NCBI GenBank assembly: GCA_019638595.1
Contig: JAHBTJ010000001.1
Location: 62,001-126,000, forward strand
Direction: 5' to 3'
DNA: 64,000 nt
DNA from: Chitinophagaceae bacterium
Lineage (GTDB): Bacteria > Bacteroidota > Bacteroidia > Chitinophagales > Chitinophagaceae
Shown piece by piece: positions 43,230 through 52,991 of this stretch. The notes beneath the pieces were generated by a model. It was not told the origin of the DNA. It saw only the letters and a list, made by a program, of their open reading frames with translations, and did no database searches. How positions within the stretch are numbered: the stretch's first letter is position 1; the number at the start of each line of letters is the position of its first letter. The position numbers were made by a program, and so were the translations under genes.

Positions 43230-46200
43230 ATGATCTTTTCTGTTAACGACAAGTATCCGCCGAAATGGCGGATATCGCGCCAATTCCTGAAATTCATGAA
43301 ACTTACTGCTATTTTCCTGACGGTTGCTTTTTTGCAGGTACATGCAAAAAGCTTTCCGCAGGTAACGCTTTCCCTTAAAAATGTACCGGTGGAAAAGGTG
43401 TTCATAGAAATTGAACGCCAGGCAGGTTATGGTTTTTTGTACACTAAAACCGTCCTCTCCGGTTTGCCTAAAGTAACGATTGAAGTGAGAAATGTATCGG
43501 TTGATGAAGTGCTCAACGAATGCTTCAAAGGCCAGCCTATGGAATATTCTATCGAAAACAACATGATTGTAATAAAAAGAAAGATCACTGCAAATCTTAC
43601 ATCAACTGCCGAAATTAAAGATATTACAGAACCGCCTGTTCAGATTAGCGGGCAGGTTCTTAACCAGGACAGAGAACCCCTGTCCAATGTATCGGTAACC
43701 ATTGTAGGTTCAAAAACCGGAACTACTACCAATTCCGAAGGCCGTTTTACGCTCGACGCTCCCGACAATAAAAACCTGGTACTTGAGTTTTCGAGCATTG
43801 GTTACAAAACCAAAAGGGTAAATACAGGAACCCAGAACCTGGTGGAGGTAGTATTGGAATTGGATGTTGCCGGTTTGAGTGACGTGGTAGTGGTAGGGTA
43901 TGGTACACAAAGGAAGGTTGATGTTACCGGGGCTATTGACGTAATAAAAATTGATGAACTGAATAGAAACACGGCAAGTAATCCGCTTACCGGCTTGCAG
44001 GGTCAATCTCCGGGTGTTTTTGTATCGGTTTCCGGCAGACCCGGCTCTAATCCTGATATCATAATCAGGGGACTTAGCACTCTGGGAAACAACGCTCCTC
44101 TTTACATCATTGATGGAATACCTACCGAAAGCGGCCTTGAAAATATCCAGGCAAGCAATATAGAAAGTATCCAGATACTGAAAGATGCGGCAGCAGCATC
44201 AATTTATGGATCCAGGGCTTCCAATGGGGTAATTATTGTAGAGACCAAAAAAGGCAACAGTACGCTCTTAACGTTCGAAAGCAGGATTACCAGTCAAAAA
44301 TATTTAAATGGAATTAAGGTTCTTAATACTGAGCAAAGAGGAAGAGTTCTTTGGCAGGCTTCTATCAATGAAGGGAAGGATCCGAATGCTCAACCGCTCT
44401 ATGATTATGAATGGTCGTATGACAATAACGGTAATCCCGTTTTGGAAAAAGTGATTCCTATTACATGGATAAATGAAGACATGGGTATAAAAGGGGCAGA
44501 TACCGACTGGTATAAAGAAGTAACAAGGCCCGGTTTGATTTTGACCAATCAATTAACCTTATCAACAAATGGAAAATCAGGAGGAGGAAGATTGTCCGTA
44601 ACGCATTATAAAGACAAGGGAGTTTTCATTTATAATAATTTTAGTAAACTGAACATTGATTTAAATTCTCATTACAGGTTTAAAGAAAATATCGAAGTCG
44701 GGCAAAGCATCATTTTAAATTCTTCTACAGATTATCCTGATAATGTTAGAGGGGACGCGTTAACCCAGCAGCCGCTTGTTCCTGTTCATACAACATCCGG
44801 AGGATGGGGCGGACCCTGGGGAGCCGGTTTTGAAGACTGGATGCAACCGGTAATGAATGCAACTATTAATTCATGGGATAACACTAAAAGACTCAGTGTT
44901 TTTGGGAGCGGCTACCTCTCCATCAAATTCCTTAAAGACTTTACATTCAAATCTAACGTAGGTATCGAATATATAAATTCTGTATTTACAGACTATCAAA
45001 GGCCTTATGAAGCCGGCTTTCTACACCGAAACCTGGGGAGTCTTGGAATTAATAACAGCACTACGCTTAACTGGAGTTTGAGCAACACCTTAACCTACAA
45101 CCTCAAACGTGGAAACCATGCTATCAACGTATTAGCGGGAACTGATTTATACAAGAATACAACTAACTTTTTAAATACGTTTGCGCAGGACTTTGCTGTT
45201 GACCAAAGAGATTATTATCAAATGAACTCAGCCGTTGGCACAAAAACGATATCCGGAAACGGATCAGGATATCAATTGTTGTCGTTTTTCGGAAAAGTTA
45301 ACTACAACTTCTTAAACAGGTACCTGCTTTCCACAACACTCAGGTATGATGGGTCCTCAAGATTTGGTAAGGACAATCGCTTCGGATTATTCCCTTCTTT
45401 CTCTTTAGGGTGGAGAATGGATGAAGAGAAATTCATAAGAGAGCTTAATGTTTTCGACTTATTAAAACCAAGGTTTGGCTATGGTGTAGTGGGTAATCAA
45501 AAAATCCAGAACGATGCTGCGATAGGGCTTTATGAAGCGCTTTATGGAATTGATTATACATGGATATGGGATCCCAGCACCTCCTATGATATAAACGGGA
45601 GTGATGGCGGTAACCTTGCATCCGGGTTCCATAGAGTTAAAAGCGGCAATAGTCATTTAAAATGGGAAACGACCACGGAAAATAATTTTGGATTTGATTT
45701 CGGAATATTGAATATGCTTATTTCCGGTTCTTTTGATTACTACATCAGAAAGTCGAAAGATATATTGATCCAGCCTCCTTACTTGGGCGCCATCGGAGAG
45801 GGCGGAACTACATGGTATAATGGAGCATCTGTTTCTAACAAAGGATGGGAGCTGTCGCTGAATTATAAAAAATCAGTGAACCTGTTTACCTACGGAATAA
45901 CATTAAACCTTGGTCACTTCAAAGATAAAATAACCTATTTACCGGAAGACGTTGTTAAGGCCTATCCGGGTAATGTTGAAAAAACAATTCTGGGTCGTTC
46001 TCAACGGGAAATGTTTGGGTATGTTGCAGATGGACTTTTCCAGAATCAACAGGAGGTAGATGATCATGCTGCTCAAACAGGAAAAGGAATAGGAAGAATT
46101 AGATATAAAGACCTTAACAAAGATGGAGTGATAAACGCGTTAGACCAGGAATACTTAGGAAATACATTACCAGGTATTATTTATGGCATTGGGTTTAATA

Positions 46201-46637
46201 TTATATATAAGCAATGGAGCCTGAATATATTCGCCAACGGTGAGGGCTCCAAAAATGTTTATAATTCAGTGAAGCAAAATACCGATTTCATTTTTGCCCG
46301 GGCAGGGATCAATTATGGTACAAGAGTGTTAGACGCATGGACCCCTCAAAACAATACAAGTACTATTCCGGCATTAAAAACAACCAATGAAAATAATGAG
46401 TATAGAAGCTCCACCTATTTCGTTGAAAGTGGTTCCTATTTTAAATTAAGAAATGTGGAAGTCAACTACACGTTTAAAGACGGGCTTCAGTTCTTCAACA
46501 GATTAAGGCTTTTCCTGATCGGGGAAAATTTAGTAGCAGTTAAACCGAGATCGTATACCGGGCCGGATCCTGAAAGCCCCAACAACGCTTACGGGCGTCC
46601 GCGTAAGGTTACTTTCGGAGTTAATTTCTCCCTGTAA
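43230..46637 (+). CDS. SusC-family transporter with STN signalling domain (PUL 3)
   Basis: The 1135 residues have a long leader and signal peptide (cleaved near QVHAKS), an STN domain (about 48-115, VPVEKVFIEIERQAGYGFLY), a carboxypeptidase-regulatory-like domain (EPLSNVSVTIVGSKTGT), a plug (DVVVVGYGTQRKVD, PLYIIDGIPTESG, IQILKDAAAASIYGSRASNG) and a barrel ending KVTFGVNFSL. Codon use from about 44300 on looks more AT-rich than in the other susC genes. ATG 43230 gives the extended N-terminus usual for STN-type SusC; an inner ATG at 43296 is possible. The STN domain should signal to the FecR just upstream. Confidence 0.95.
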   Translation: MIFSVNDKYPPKWRISRQFLKFMKLTAIFLTVAFLQVHAKSFPQVTLSLKNVPVEKVFIEIERQAGYGFLYTKTVLSGLPKVTIEVRNVSVDEVLNECFKGQPMEYSIENNMIVIKRKITANLTSTAEIKDITEPPVQISGQVLNQDREPLSNVSVTIVGSKTGTTTNSEGRFTLDAPDNKNLVLEFSSIGYKTKRVNTGTQNLVEVVLELDVAGLSDVVVVGYGTQRKVDVTGAIDVIKIDELNRNTASNPLTGLQGQSPGVFVSVSGRPGSNPDIIIRGLSTLGNNAPLYIIDGIPTESGLENIQASNIESIQILKDAAAASIYGSRASNGVIIVETKKGNSTLLTFESRITSQKYLNGIKVLNTEQRGRVLWQASINEGKDPNAQPLYDYEWSYDNNGNPVLEKVIPITWINEDMGIKGADTDWYKEVTRPGLILTNQLTLSTNGKSGGGRLSVTHYKDKGVFIYNNFSKLNIDLNSHYRFKENIEVGQSIILNSSTDYPDNVRGDALTQQPLVPVHTTSGGWGGPWGAGFEDWMQPVMNATINSWDNTKRLSVFGSGYLSIKFLKDFTFKSNVGIEYINSVFTDYQRPYEAGFLHRNLGSLGINNSTTLNWSLSNTLTYNLKRGNHAINVLAGTDLYKNTTNFLNTFAQDFAVDQRDYYQMNSAVGTKTISGNGSGYQLLSFFGKVNYNFLNRYLLSTTLRYDGSSRFGKDNRFGLFPSFSLGWRMDEEKFIRELNVFDLLKPRFGYGVVGNQKIQNDAAIGLYEALYGIDYTWIWDPSTSYDINGSDGGNLASGFHRVKSGNSHLKWETTTENNFGFDFGILNMLISGSFDYYIRKSKDILIQPPYLGAIGEGGTTWYNGASVSNKGWELSLNYKKSVNLFTYGITLNLGHFKDKITYLPEDVVKAYPGNVEKTILGRSQREMFGYVADGLFQNQQEVDDHAAQTGKGIGRIRYKDLNKDGVINALDQEYLGNTLPGIIYGIGFNIIYKQWSLNIFANGEGSKNVYNSVKQNTDFIFARAGINYGTRVLDAWTPQNNTSTIPALKTTNENNEYRSSTYFVESGSYFKLRNVEVNYTFKDGLQFFNRLRLFLIGENLVAVKPRSYTGPDPESPNNAYGRPRKVTFGVNFSL

Positions 46638-46680
46638 TGATCATCTGCCAATATAAAAGTAAAAGTCAAATAAAATAATT

Positions 46681-48429
46681 ATGAAAGCAAATAAATACTG
46701 TAAAGCGTATTTACTACCAGCCATTATAATATTTGTTTTAAGCTGTACGCGTTCAAAATTTTTAGAATACGACCCCCAGGGTTATCTTTCGGAAGAACAG
46801 CTAAATACACCCGAAGCCGTAGAGAAAATTTGCAATGCCGCATATGCCACATTAGCCGCCGGGCATTGGAGCGCGCCATATATGTCGCAGTGGATGTGGG
46901 ATGATGTGCGGTCTGATGATGCATACAAAGGCGGCGGAGGAACCAACGACCAGGGGCAATGGAATCTTTGGGAGGGGTATAAGTATGGCACTCCTGAAGT
47001 AAATGGCCCGGATCAGATGTGGTTCAACTTATTCGAATGCATCCAGAGGACTAATATAGCTCTCAAAGGACTGAACCAGTTGGAAGAGAGTACGTTCCCG
47101 CTTAAGAAAGAAAGGATTGCCGAGATGAGATTCCTGAGAGGGTTATTTTATTCCAGGTTAAAAGTGCTGTTTAAATATTTTCCCTATTTGGATGAAACAA
47201 TGGATAATGAAGCTATCCGGAACGTTTCAAACCGGGAACTATCGGACCAGGAATTGTGGGAACGTATTGACAATGATTTTGATTTTGCAAGCAATAATTT
47301 ACCAGGCACACAATCCCAGGTGGGAAGGCCAAACAAGTTTGCCGCAATTGCTATGTTAGCAAGAACACGTCTCTTCAGGGCCTATGTGCAGGACGAGAAC
47401 AATCAGGTTTCCAGCATCAATAACAGCTTGCTGGAGGATGTAGTTCGTTTAACCAGCGAGGTAATAACATCAGGAGTATACGAGCTGCATGATGATATCC
47501 GTAAAAACTTTTTATGGGACTTCGATAATGGAATAGAATCAATATTTGCTGTTCAATATTCAATAAGCGACGGAACGCCCTTTGGTAATACCAATATGGA
47601 AAGGGCATTAAACTATAACACGTCTTCAAGGTATGGCTGTTGCAGCTTTCATCAACCCAGTCAAAACCTGGTAAATGCCTTTAGAACAGATCCTGCTACA
47701 GGGCTGCCTCTATTTGACAATTATAACGATGCACCCATGATAGAACCGGAGGATTTCCAGGAGAATACATTTGATCCCCGTTTGGATCATACCATTGGCA
47801 TACCGGGTCATCCTTTTAAATACGATCCTGATTTTATTTATTCTACTGGCTGGGTAAGAGACCCAACCTCTTATGGTCCCTTTTCCCCGATGCGTGAAAC
47901 ACAAAAGCCCGATTGCCCCTGCCTGACTGTTTCAATCGGGTATGCCTATAATACGGATTCAAAGAACCTGGATGTGATTCGGTTTGATGATGTGTTACTG
48001 AATAAAGCCGAAGCTTTAATTCAGCTAGGCCGCGAAGCTGAAGCGCTTCCCATCATCAACCAGGTAAGGGAACGGGCCGGGCAAAGCGTAGAATATTTGA
48101 AAATGAAAAATGGAGACCCGATCTCAAACTATAAAATTGACCTGTACAAACCAGGCGTAAATTGTACCTGGACCAAAGAATTTGCATTTAAAGCCCTGCA
48201 ATGGGAACGAAGGCTTGAGTTTGCAATGGAAGGAAGCCGTTTCTCTGACCTGGTTCGGTGGGGAATTGCGGAACAAACCCTGAATAAGTATTTGCAAAAA
48301 GAAAAGGAATATCGTAAATATTTAATTGAGGCGGAATTTACCAGGGGGAGGGATGAATATTTGCCTATTCCCCAGCAACAGATCAATCTTAGCGGGGGGC
48401 TTTACCAGCAAAATGTGGGATATCATTAA
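46681..48429 (+). CDS. SusD/RagB-family lipoprotein (PUL 3)
   Basis: The 582 residues start with a lipoprotein signal (IIFVLSCTRSKFLEYDPQG). Signatures include EMRFLRGLFYSRLKVLFKYFPY, RFDDVLLNKAEALIQLGREAEA, ALQWERRLEFAMEGSRFSDLVRWG and the ending YLPIPQQQINLSGGLYQQNVGY. A CC pair (RYGCCSFHQ) and a CPC stretch (KPDCPCLT) are unusual and could form loop disulfides. It follows susC after 43 bases. Confidence 0.95.
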   Translation: MKANKYCKAYLLPAIIIFVLSCTRSKFLEYDPQGYLSEEQLNTPEAVEKICNAAYATLAAGHWSAPYMSQWMWDDVRSDDAYKGGGGTNDQGQWNLWEGYKYGTPEVNGPDQMWFNLFECIQRTNIALKGLNQLEESTFPLKKERIAEMRFLRGLFYSRLKVLFKYFPYLDETMDNEAIRNVSNRELSDQELWERIDNDFDFASNNLPGTQSQVGRPNKFAAIAMLARTRLFRAYVQDENNQVSSINNSLLEDVVRLTSEVITSGVYELHDDIRKNFLWDFDNGIESIFAVQYSISDGTPFGNTNMERALNYNTSSRYGCCSFHQPSQNLVNAFRTDPATGLPLFDNYNDAPMIEPEDFQENTFDPRLDHTIGIPGHPFKYDPDFIYSTGWVRDPTSYGPFSPMRETQKPDCPCLTVSIGYAYNTDSKNLDVIRFDDVLLNKAEALIQLGREAEALPIINQVRERAGQSVEYLKMKNGDPISNYKIDLYKPGVNCTWTKEFAFKALQWERRLEFAMEGSRFSDLVRWGIAEQTLNKYLQKEKEYRKYLIEAEFTRGRDEYLPIPQQQINLSGGLYQQNVGYH

Positions 48430-48461
48430 TTATTAAAAAATTGATTTTATCTTTAAAATGT

Positions 48462-49115
48462 ATGAAATTGTTTTCTTTACTATCATTACCGGTAATAGCT
48501 GTATGTATAGCCGGATTGCATCAGGCAAATGCACAGGTATCATCCGTAAAAGCAGTATCGCTTTTCAATGGCAAAACACTTGAAGGATGGAAGACCGTTA
48601 ATCCTGCCGATCAGCATCTCTGGTACGTAAAAGACAGCATGATCGTGTGTGGTGACGGCGTTAAAAAAATACCATCAAACACATACCTGTATACTGAAAA
48701 AGAGTATAGTGATTTTGAATTTCGCTGCCTGTTTCGTTTATGGGGCGATGAGAAAACAGGGATGATCAACAGCGGGATCCAATACAGGTCTGCAATAATC
48801 AACGGACAAATTGTGGGTTACCAGGCCGATATCGGCAATGGCTATTGGGGTGATATTTATGATGAGCATCGCCGGGGCAAGCTGGTGGGTGGAGATTTGA
48901 GCATTTTAAAACGTATACTAAAGCCCGACGGCTGGAATAGTTATATTATCCGGGTTAAAGGCAACTATCATGAGCTATACATTAATGGAGTTAAAACCTG
49001 TGAGTACAGGGAAGAAGATCGTACTATCCCGGCAAAGGGAGTGATTGCTGTGCAGATACATAGCGGCGGCGCCGCAGTAGTTGAGTTCCGGGATTTGACG
49101 ATAACTGAATTATAG
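48462..49115 (+). CDS. DUF1080 protein (3-keto-disaccharide hydrolase family)
   Basis: DUF1080 proteins are concanavalin-like beta-sandwich enzymes; studied members split 3-keto-glycosides. The 217 residues have a signal peptide (ending HQANAQ) and the family opening VSLFNGKTLEGWKTV, then TEKEYSDFEFRCLFRLWGDEKTGMINSGIQYRS, YQADIGNGYWGDIYDEHRRG, WNSYIIRVKGNYHELYINGVKT and IAVQIHSGGAAVVEFRDLTI. No lipobox is seen, so it is periplasmic or secreted. The frame opens at TTG 48441, but ATG 48462 starts the signal peptide. It is the only likely enzyme in this PUL, which hints at an oxidised or unusual sugar as substrate. Confidence 0.92.
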   Translation: MKLFSLLSLPVIAVCIAGLHQANAQVSSVKAVSLFNGKTLEGWKTVNPADQHLWYVKDSMIVCGDGVKKIPSNTYLYTEKEYSDFEFRCLFRLWGDEKTGMINSGIQYRSAIINGQIVGYQADIGNGYWGDIYDEHRRGKLVGGDLSILKRILKPDGWNSYIIRVKGNYHELYINGVKTCEYREEDRTIPAKGVIAVQIHSGGAAVVEFRDLTITEL

Positions 49116-49190
49116 CTTGTTGTGCCTTTAAATAAACCGGATGATTGTGCCACCAAGGAAATTTCAGAGATAAACAGAATAATCAAAACA

Positions 49191-50411
49191 ATGAAACTTT
49201 CATTTACGAGACTAAAGACTAAGCCCATTTTAAAAAAAATGGTACGGACTGTATGTACCGGCGGAATGTATTTGTGCTGCATGGTTTCTTTTAATGCTGT
49301 ATCTCAAACAGCGGGTCGTGATGTAAAGTTTACAAAGCATCATTTATGGGATGAGTTTTATACGGAAGGGGCTACGGTTGCTGATGTGAACAGGGACGGG
49401 CTGATGGATATTATTGCCGGAGCAAGATGGTTTGAGGCTCCGGACTGGAAGCCGCATGATATTTGGAAGCATAAAAAATTTGACTATACAAAAGGGTATA
49501 GTGATTCGTTCCTGAATTTTGCCGTAGATATAAATGAAGATGGATGGACAGACCTGGTGTGTTTTGATTTTCCCGGCACACAGGTATACTGGTTTGAAAA
49601 CCCCCAAAATGCCGGCACATTATGGAAGAGATATTTGATTGATTCGATCGCTTCTAATGAATCTCCCATGGTGGTAGATATAAATGGGGACGGGAAAAAA
49701 GACCTGGTGTTCGGGAATGAAAGATCAGGACAAATGGCCTGGTACAATGCTATATTAAAAAATGGAAAAGTAAGCTGGCAACGTTATCCTGTAAGTGATG
49801 TTAATATGAAGGAAGTTGGCATCTTTTCGCATGGGCTGGGCTGGGGTGATATTAATGGCGATGGTATAAATGATGTAATAATACGCAGCGGGTGGTGGGA
49901 AGCGCCCAAAAGCATGGGGAATGCCCCCTGGAAATTTCATAAGACCGACCTGGGGGAATCCTGTGCACAAATGATCGTGTATGATTTTGATGGGGATGGA
50001 GATAATGATGTTTTAACTACTTCTGCTCATGATTATGGAGTATGGTGGCATGAACAAATACGTGACAACGGGGGGCAGATTTCTTTTAAAAAGCACATTA
50101 TAGATACTACATTTTCTGAATCGCATAGTGTGGTGCTGCAGGATGTTAATGGTGACGGACTTCCGGACTTTATAACGGGTAAACGTTTTTATTCTCACCA
50201 GGGGAAAGGACCAGGAGGGCAGGAACCTGCAGTACTCTATTGGTTTGAGCTGTTAAAAGACGGTAAGAACAAACCTGTTTGGGTGCGGCATCTTATTGAT
50301 AATACTTCCGGTGTAGGTATCCAGTTTATTACGGAAGATATGAACAAGGACAATAAGCCGGATATCATAATCGCTAATAAAAACGGGGTATTTTACTTCG
50401 AACAGCAATAA
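49191..50411 (+). CDS. exported FG-GAP/VCBS seven-motif beta-propeller protein
   Basis: The 406 residues have a signal peptide (to about 38, FNAVSQ) and seven calcium-binding-type motifs at about 65, 113, 163, 220, 265, 318 and 383 (DVNRDGLMD, DINEDGWTD, DINGDGKKD, DINGDGIND, DFDGDGDND, DVNGDGLPD, DMNKDNKPD). Such motifs lie one per blade, so a seven-bladed FG-GAP propeller is likely. No catalytic domain is visible; binding of a glycan or protein is the best guess. A longer frame starts at GTG 49122, only 6 bases after the previous stop, but ATG 49191 gives the proper signal peptide. The gene seems to end the PUL. Confidence 0.88.
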   Translation: MKLSFTRLKTKPILKKMVRTVCTGGMYLCCMVSFNAVSQTAGRDVKFTKHHLWDEFYTEGATVADVNRDGLMDIIAGARWFEAPDWKPHDIWKHKKFDYTKGYSDSFLNFAVDINEDGWTDLVCFDFPGTQVYWFENPQNAGTLWKRYLIDSIASNESPMVVDINGDGKKDLVFGNERSGQMAWYNAILKNGKVSWQRYPVSDVNMKEVGIFSHGLGWGDINGDGINDVIIRSGWWEAPKSMGNAPWKFHKTDLGESCAQMIVYDFDGDGDNDVLTTSAHDYGVWWHEQIRDNGGQISFKKHIIDTTFSESHSVVLQDVNGDGLPDFITGKRFYSHQGKGPGGQEPAVLYWFELLKDGKNKPVWVRHLIDNTSGVGIQFITEDMNKDNKPDIIIANKNGVFYFEQQ

Positions 50412-50721
50412 GCCACTTCAGTGCAAAAAACCGGTGCAATGCATTGCCGAACGGTAGCATGCTGCTGTTGGCTGCAATGCGTTCATGGAATGGTTTCGCT
50501 TTAAGCCTCCGCAGAAATATTTTTCCCTTAACCTGGCTGCCTAACAGCTTCCACCAACAAGCCGCAACGTACGAAATACTAACTTTTGCAGCATTACTAA
50601 GCGGGCGTTTTTCGGAAATATAGAACCTGTATATTTAAATGTAAGTAATAAGCAATAACTTAGAGAGTCTATAATTAAAACGTTCTGCAGTATTGAAATA
50701 GATTCTTAAGTATATTCCTCA
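50412..50721. other. intergenic region before the sigma gene
   Basis: These 310 bases hold no gene. GCAATGCATTGC (50436-50447) is a perfect 12-bp palindrome and AGCATGCT follows near 50457. No clear terminator for the PUL or TAnnTTTG box for the sigma gene was found. Confidence 0.5.
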
Positions 50722-51315
50722 ATGCTTATGCCGATTCTTGCTTCCTTTAATATAAACGTATGCTTTAAAGCCCTTGGGGATGGGGATACAAGCGGGTTTG
50801 AAACCTTTTTTGAAGCCTACAAAAAAAGAGTTTTTGGCGTTGCTCTTAAAATGCTGAAATCCGAAACAGAAGCAGAGGAAATCGTTCAGGAGGTATTTCT
50901 TTCTATCTGGCAATCGCGGGCCAGACTGGGAGATATAAACGATCCCGAAGCCTATCTTTTTACTATTACTTACAATGCTATTTACAGCCAGTTAAGAAAA
51001 ATATCCCGTAATCTGCAGCTCATCAACAGGGTTGTACAGCAAATAACCGAAAAGCAAAATTCAGCAGAAGAAGTTATTGCAGCGCATGAAACCGATAGAA
51101 TGATCCGGGAAGCACTCCTGCATCTTCCTCCGCAACAACGAACCATTTACGAACTGAACAAATTACAGGGACTGAGTTATCATGAAATAGCTGAATGTAT
51201 GCACCTTTCGCAAAATACAGTCAGGAATCATCTTTCGGTGGCTACAAAAACAATCCGGGGAATTTTAAAAAAATGGGTGACATTTTTCATTTTTATATCA
51301 GATCTTTTGCTTTAA
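50722..51315 (+). CDS. FecI-type ECF sigma factor without adjacent fecR
   Basis: The 197 residues have sigma region 2 (about 25-95, EEIVQEVFLSIWQSRARL and EAYLFTITYNAIYSQLRKI), region 4 (about 130-185, LPPQQRTIYELNKLQGLSYHEIAECMHLSQNTVRNHL) and the hydrophobic tail typical of this subgroup (FFIFISDLLL). Normally fecR comes next; here a DyP peroxidase gene follows. The nearest unpaired FecR is at 41867, at the other end of PUL 3, so the two may be a separated pair. ATG 50722 is used; the codons before it give nothing conserved. Confidence 0.93.
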   Translation: MLMPILASFNINVCFKALGDGDTSGFETFFEAYKKRVFGVALKMLKSETEAEEIVQEVFLSIWQSRARLGDINDPEAYLFTITYNAIYSQLRKISRNLQLINRVVQQITEKQNSAEEVIAAHETDRMIREALLHLPPQQRTIYELNKLQGLSYHEIAECMHLSQNTVRNHLSVATKTIRGILKKWVTFFIFISDLLL

Positions 51316-51359
51316 AACAAAAATGATTCAATAACAAGACGATTAAACATGTGCTTACT

Positions 51360-52292
51360 ATGCAACCAAATTCTCAAAACGTAACAGATTATCCTAATAA
51401 TAACGCCATTTTTCTTGTTTGGAACTTTAAGGAAGATATACCGGCAGAAAAAATTAAATCCGTGTTCCAAAGAGTTTGCGCTTTGGTCATCAACCTCAAC
51501 AATTCGGCGCTTGACCGCTTTCCTGACGCAAAAGCAAGCTGCGTGCTGGGCATAGGATACGAAGCCTGGCTGAAATTAAGCCTGCCACAACCCTTGCCCA
51601 AAGAGTTGAAAAATTTTGAACCTGTAATTGGAGATAAACACACGGCTGTAGCAACCAGGGGCGATTTGCATTTTCATATAAGGGCAGATGAGAAAAGCCT
51701 TGCCTATGATATGTCGGCCGCGATTTCGGGTTTTATGAAAGAAATTGCCGGCTGTGTAGTGGAGGTTCAGGGCTTCCGTTATTGGGACAGTCGTTCCATC
51801 CTGGGTTTTGTAGACGGAACCGAAAATCCTCACGGAACAGATCGGGAGCATTTTGCTGTAATGGGTGAGCAAGACGCGGCATATAAAGGCGGAAGCTACC
51901 TTTTTGTTCAGAAATATATTCATAACCTTGACGCCTGGAAGTCGCTTCCGGTGGAAGAGCAGGAAAAAGTGATGGGCAGAACAAAAGACAACGATATAGA
52001 AATGACCGATGATGTAAAACCCCCAAACTCGCATATAGCCCTTGCTAATGTAGGCGATGATTTTAAGGTAGTGCGCGACAATATGCCTTTTGGAAATATA
52101 GCTACCAACGAAATGGGAACTTACTTTATCTGTTATGCAAGCACTTTTACCACGGTACAAAAAATGCTGACCAATATGTTTATCGGCAACCCGCCCGGTA
52201 ACTATGACCGTATTTTAGACTTTAGCACTGCAAAAACAGGAACGTTGTTTTTTGTACCATCAATGGATATGCTGAGCGAGTTTGGTGGGTAA
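51360..52292 (+). CDS. DyP-type heme peroxidase
   Basis: DyP peroxidases use peroxide to oxidise dyes and other substrates. The 310 residues contain the hallmark GFVDGTENP (about 149-157, with the catalytic Asp152), the proximal heme ligand His225 in KPPNSHIALANV, GGSYLFVQKYIHNLDAW and the C-terminal DRILDFSTAKTGTLFFVPS. There is no signal peptide, and no encapsulin gene nearby, so it should be cytoplasmic. A GTG at 51351 is an alternative start; ATG 51360 is favoured. Confidence 0.94.
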   Translation: MQPNSQNVTDYPNNNAIFLVWNFKEDIPAEKIKSVFQRVCALVINLNNSALDRFPDAKASCVLGIGYEAWLKLSLPQPLPKELKNFEPVIGDKHTAVATRGDLHFHIRADEKSLAYDMSAAISGFMKEIAGCVVEVQGFRYWDSRSILGFVDGTENPHGTDREHFAVMGEQDAAYKGGSYLFVQKYIHNLDAWKSLPVEEQEKVMGRTKDNDIEMTDDVKPPNSHIALANVGDDFKVVRDNMPFGNIATNEMGTYFICYASTFTTVQKMLTNMFIGNPPGNYDRILDFSTAKTGTLFFVPSMDMLSEFGG

Positions 52293-52483
52293 GATGGTTT
52301 CGGCAACAGGCGGGCTAATGTGAAGCAATGGAGATGACGATAATTCTATCCGGGTTTTGGGGCCGGTATGTTTTATACACCTTGTTGATATACGTTGTGG
52401 AACTAAGACCAGAAAGTGAAGCAACAGTTGCCGCGTTTACATGAAGGGGCAATAGGATATAGGTAGAATTCAAAGCAAATCAT

Positions 52484-52909
52484 TTAATGCTCCGATTCGG
52501 TTGTTACCTTCCACATGATTCCAAATTTGTCAATGCAAATACCATAATAAGACCCCCAAAATGTCAGATCCATTGGCACTTTAATTTGTCCGCCTTCTGA
52601 AAGTTCATTAAATAATCTATCTGCTTTTTCTTTTTTATCCGTATGAATAATAAGAGAGAAGTTGCTATGCGATAATGCTTCCGGATATGCTTCGTTGTTG
52701 TCGGCTCCCATTAGTACTGTTTCCTTGCTAATCGGTAAAGAAACGTGCATTATTTTCTCGTCTATTTCCCGGAAAACTTGCCTATCTGTTTTTGGTACAT
52801 CTTTATAGCGCCCCATATATGTGAACTCTGTTTGGAAAACAGATTTATAGAAATTAAATGCCTCTTCGCAATTTCCGTTGAAATAAATGTATGGATTTAA
52901 TCTTATCAT
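52484..52909 (-). CDS. VOC-family (PhnB-like glyoxalase fold) protein
   Basis: The 141 residues follow the PhnB/3-demethylubiquinone pattern of the VOC superfamily: MIRLNPYIYFNGNCEEAFNFYKSVF, then MHVSLPISKETVLMGAD, LSHSNFSLIIHTDKKEKADRLFNELSEGG and LTFWGSYYGICIDKFGIMWKV. The exact activity is unknown; many relatives bind no metal or drugs only. The frame is open upstream to 52960, running into the tRNA terminator; ATG 52909 matches the conserved start. Confidence 0.87.
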   Translation of the reverse strand: MIRLNPYIYFNGNCEEAFNFYKSVFQTEFTYMGRYKDVPKTDRQVFREIDEKIMHVSLPISKETVLMGADNNEAYPEALSHSNFSLIIHTDKKEKADRLFNELSEGGQIKVPMDLTFWGSYYGICIDKFGIMWKVTTESEH

Positions 52910-52934
52910 AAAATTGTGTTTAGGAAATGTGTTC

Positions 52935-52979
52935 AATAAATAAGAAACCCTGCAAATCAATTATTTACAGGGTTTCTTA
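52935..52979 (-). terminator. terminator of the tRNA-Leu gene
   Basis: TAAGAAACCCTG (52941-52952) and CAGGGTTTCTTA (52968-52979) form a perfect 12-bp stem with a 15-nt loop, and the minus-strand exit is TTTATTG. It lies between the tRNA 3' end and the VOC gene. Confidence 0.75.
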
Positions 52980-52991
52980 CATTGTGTAACG

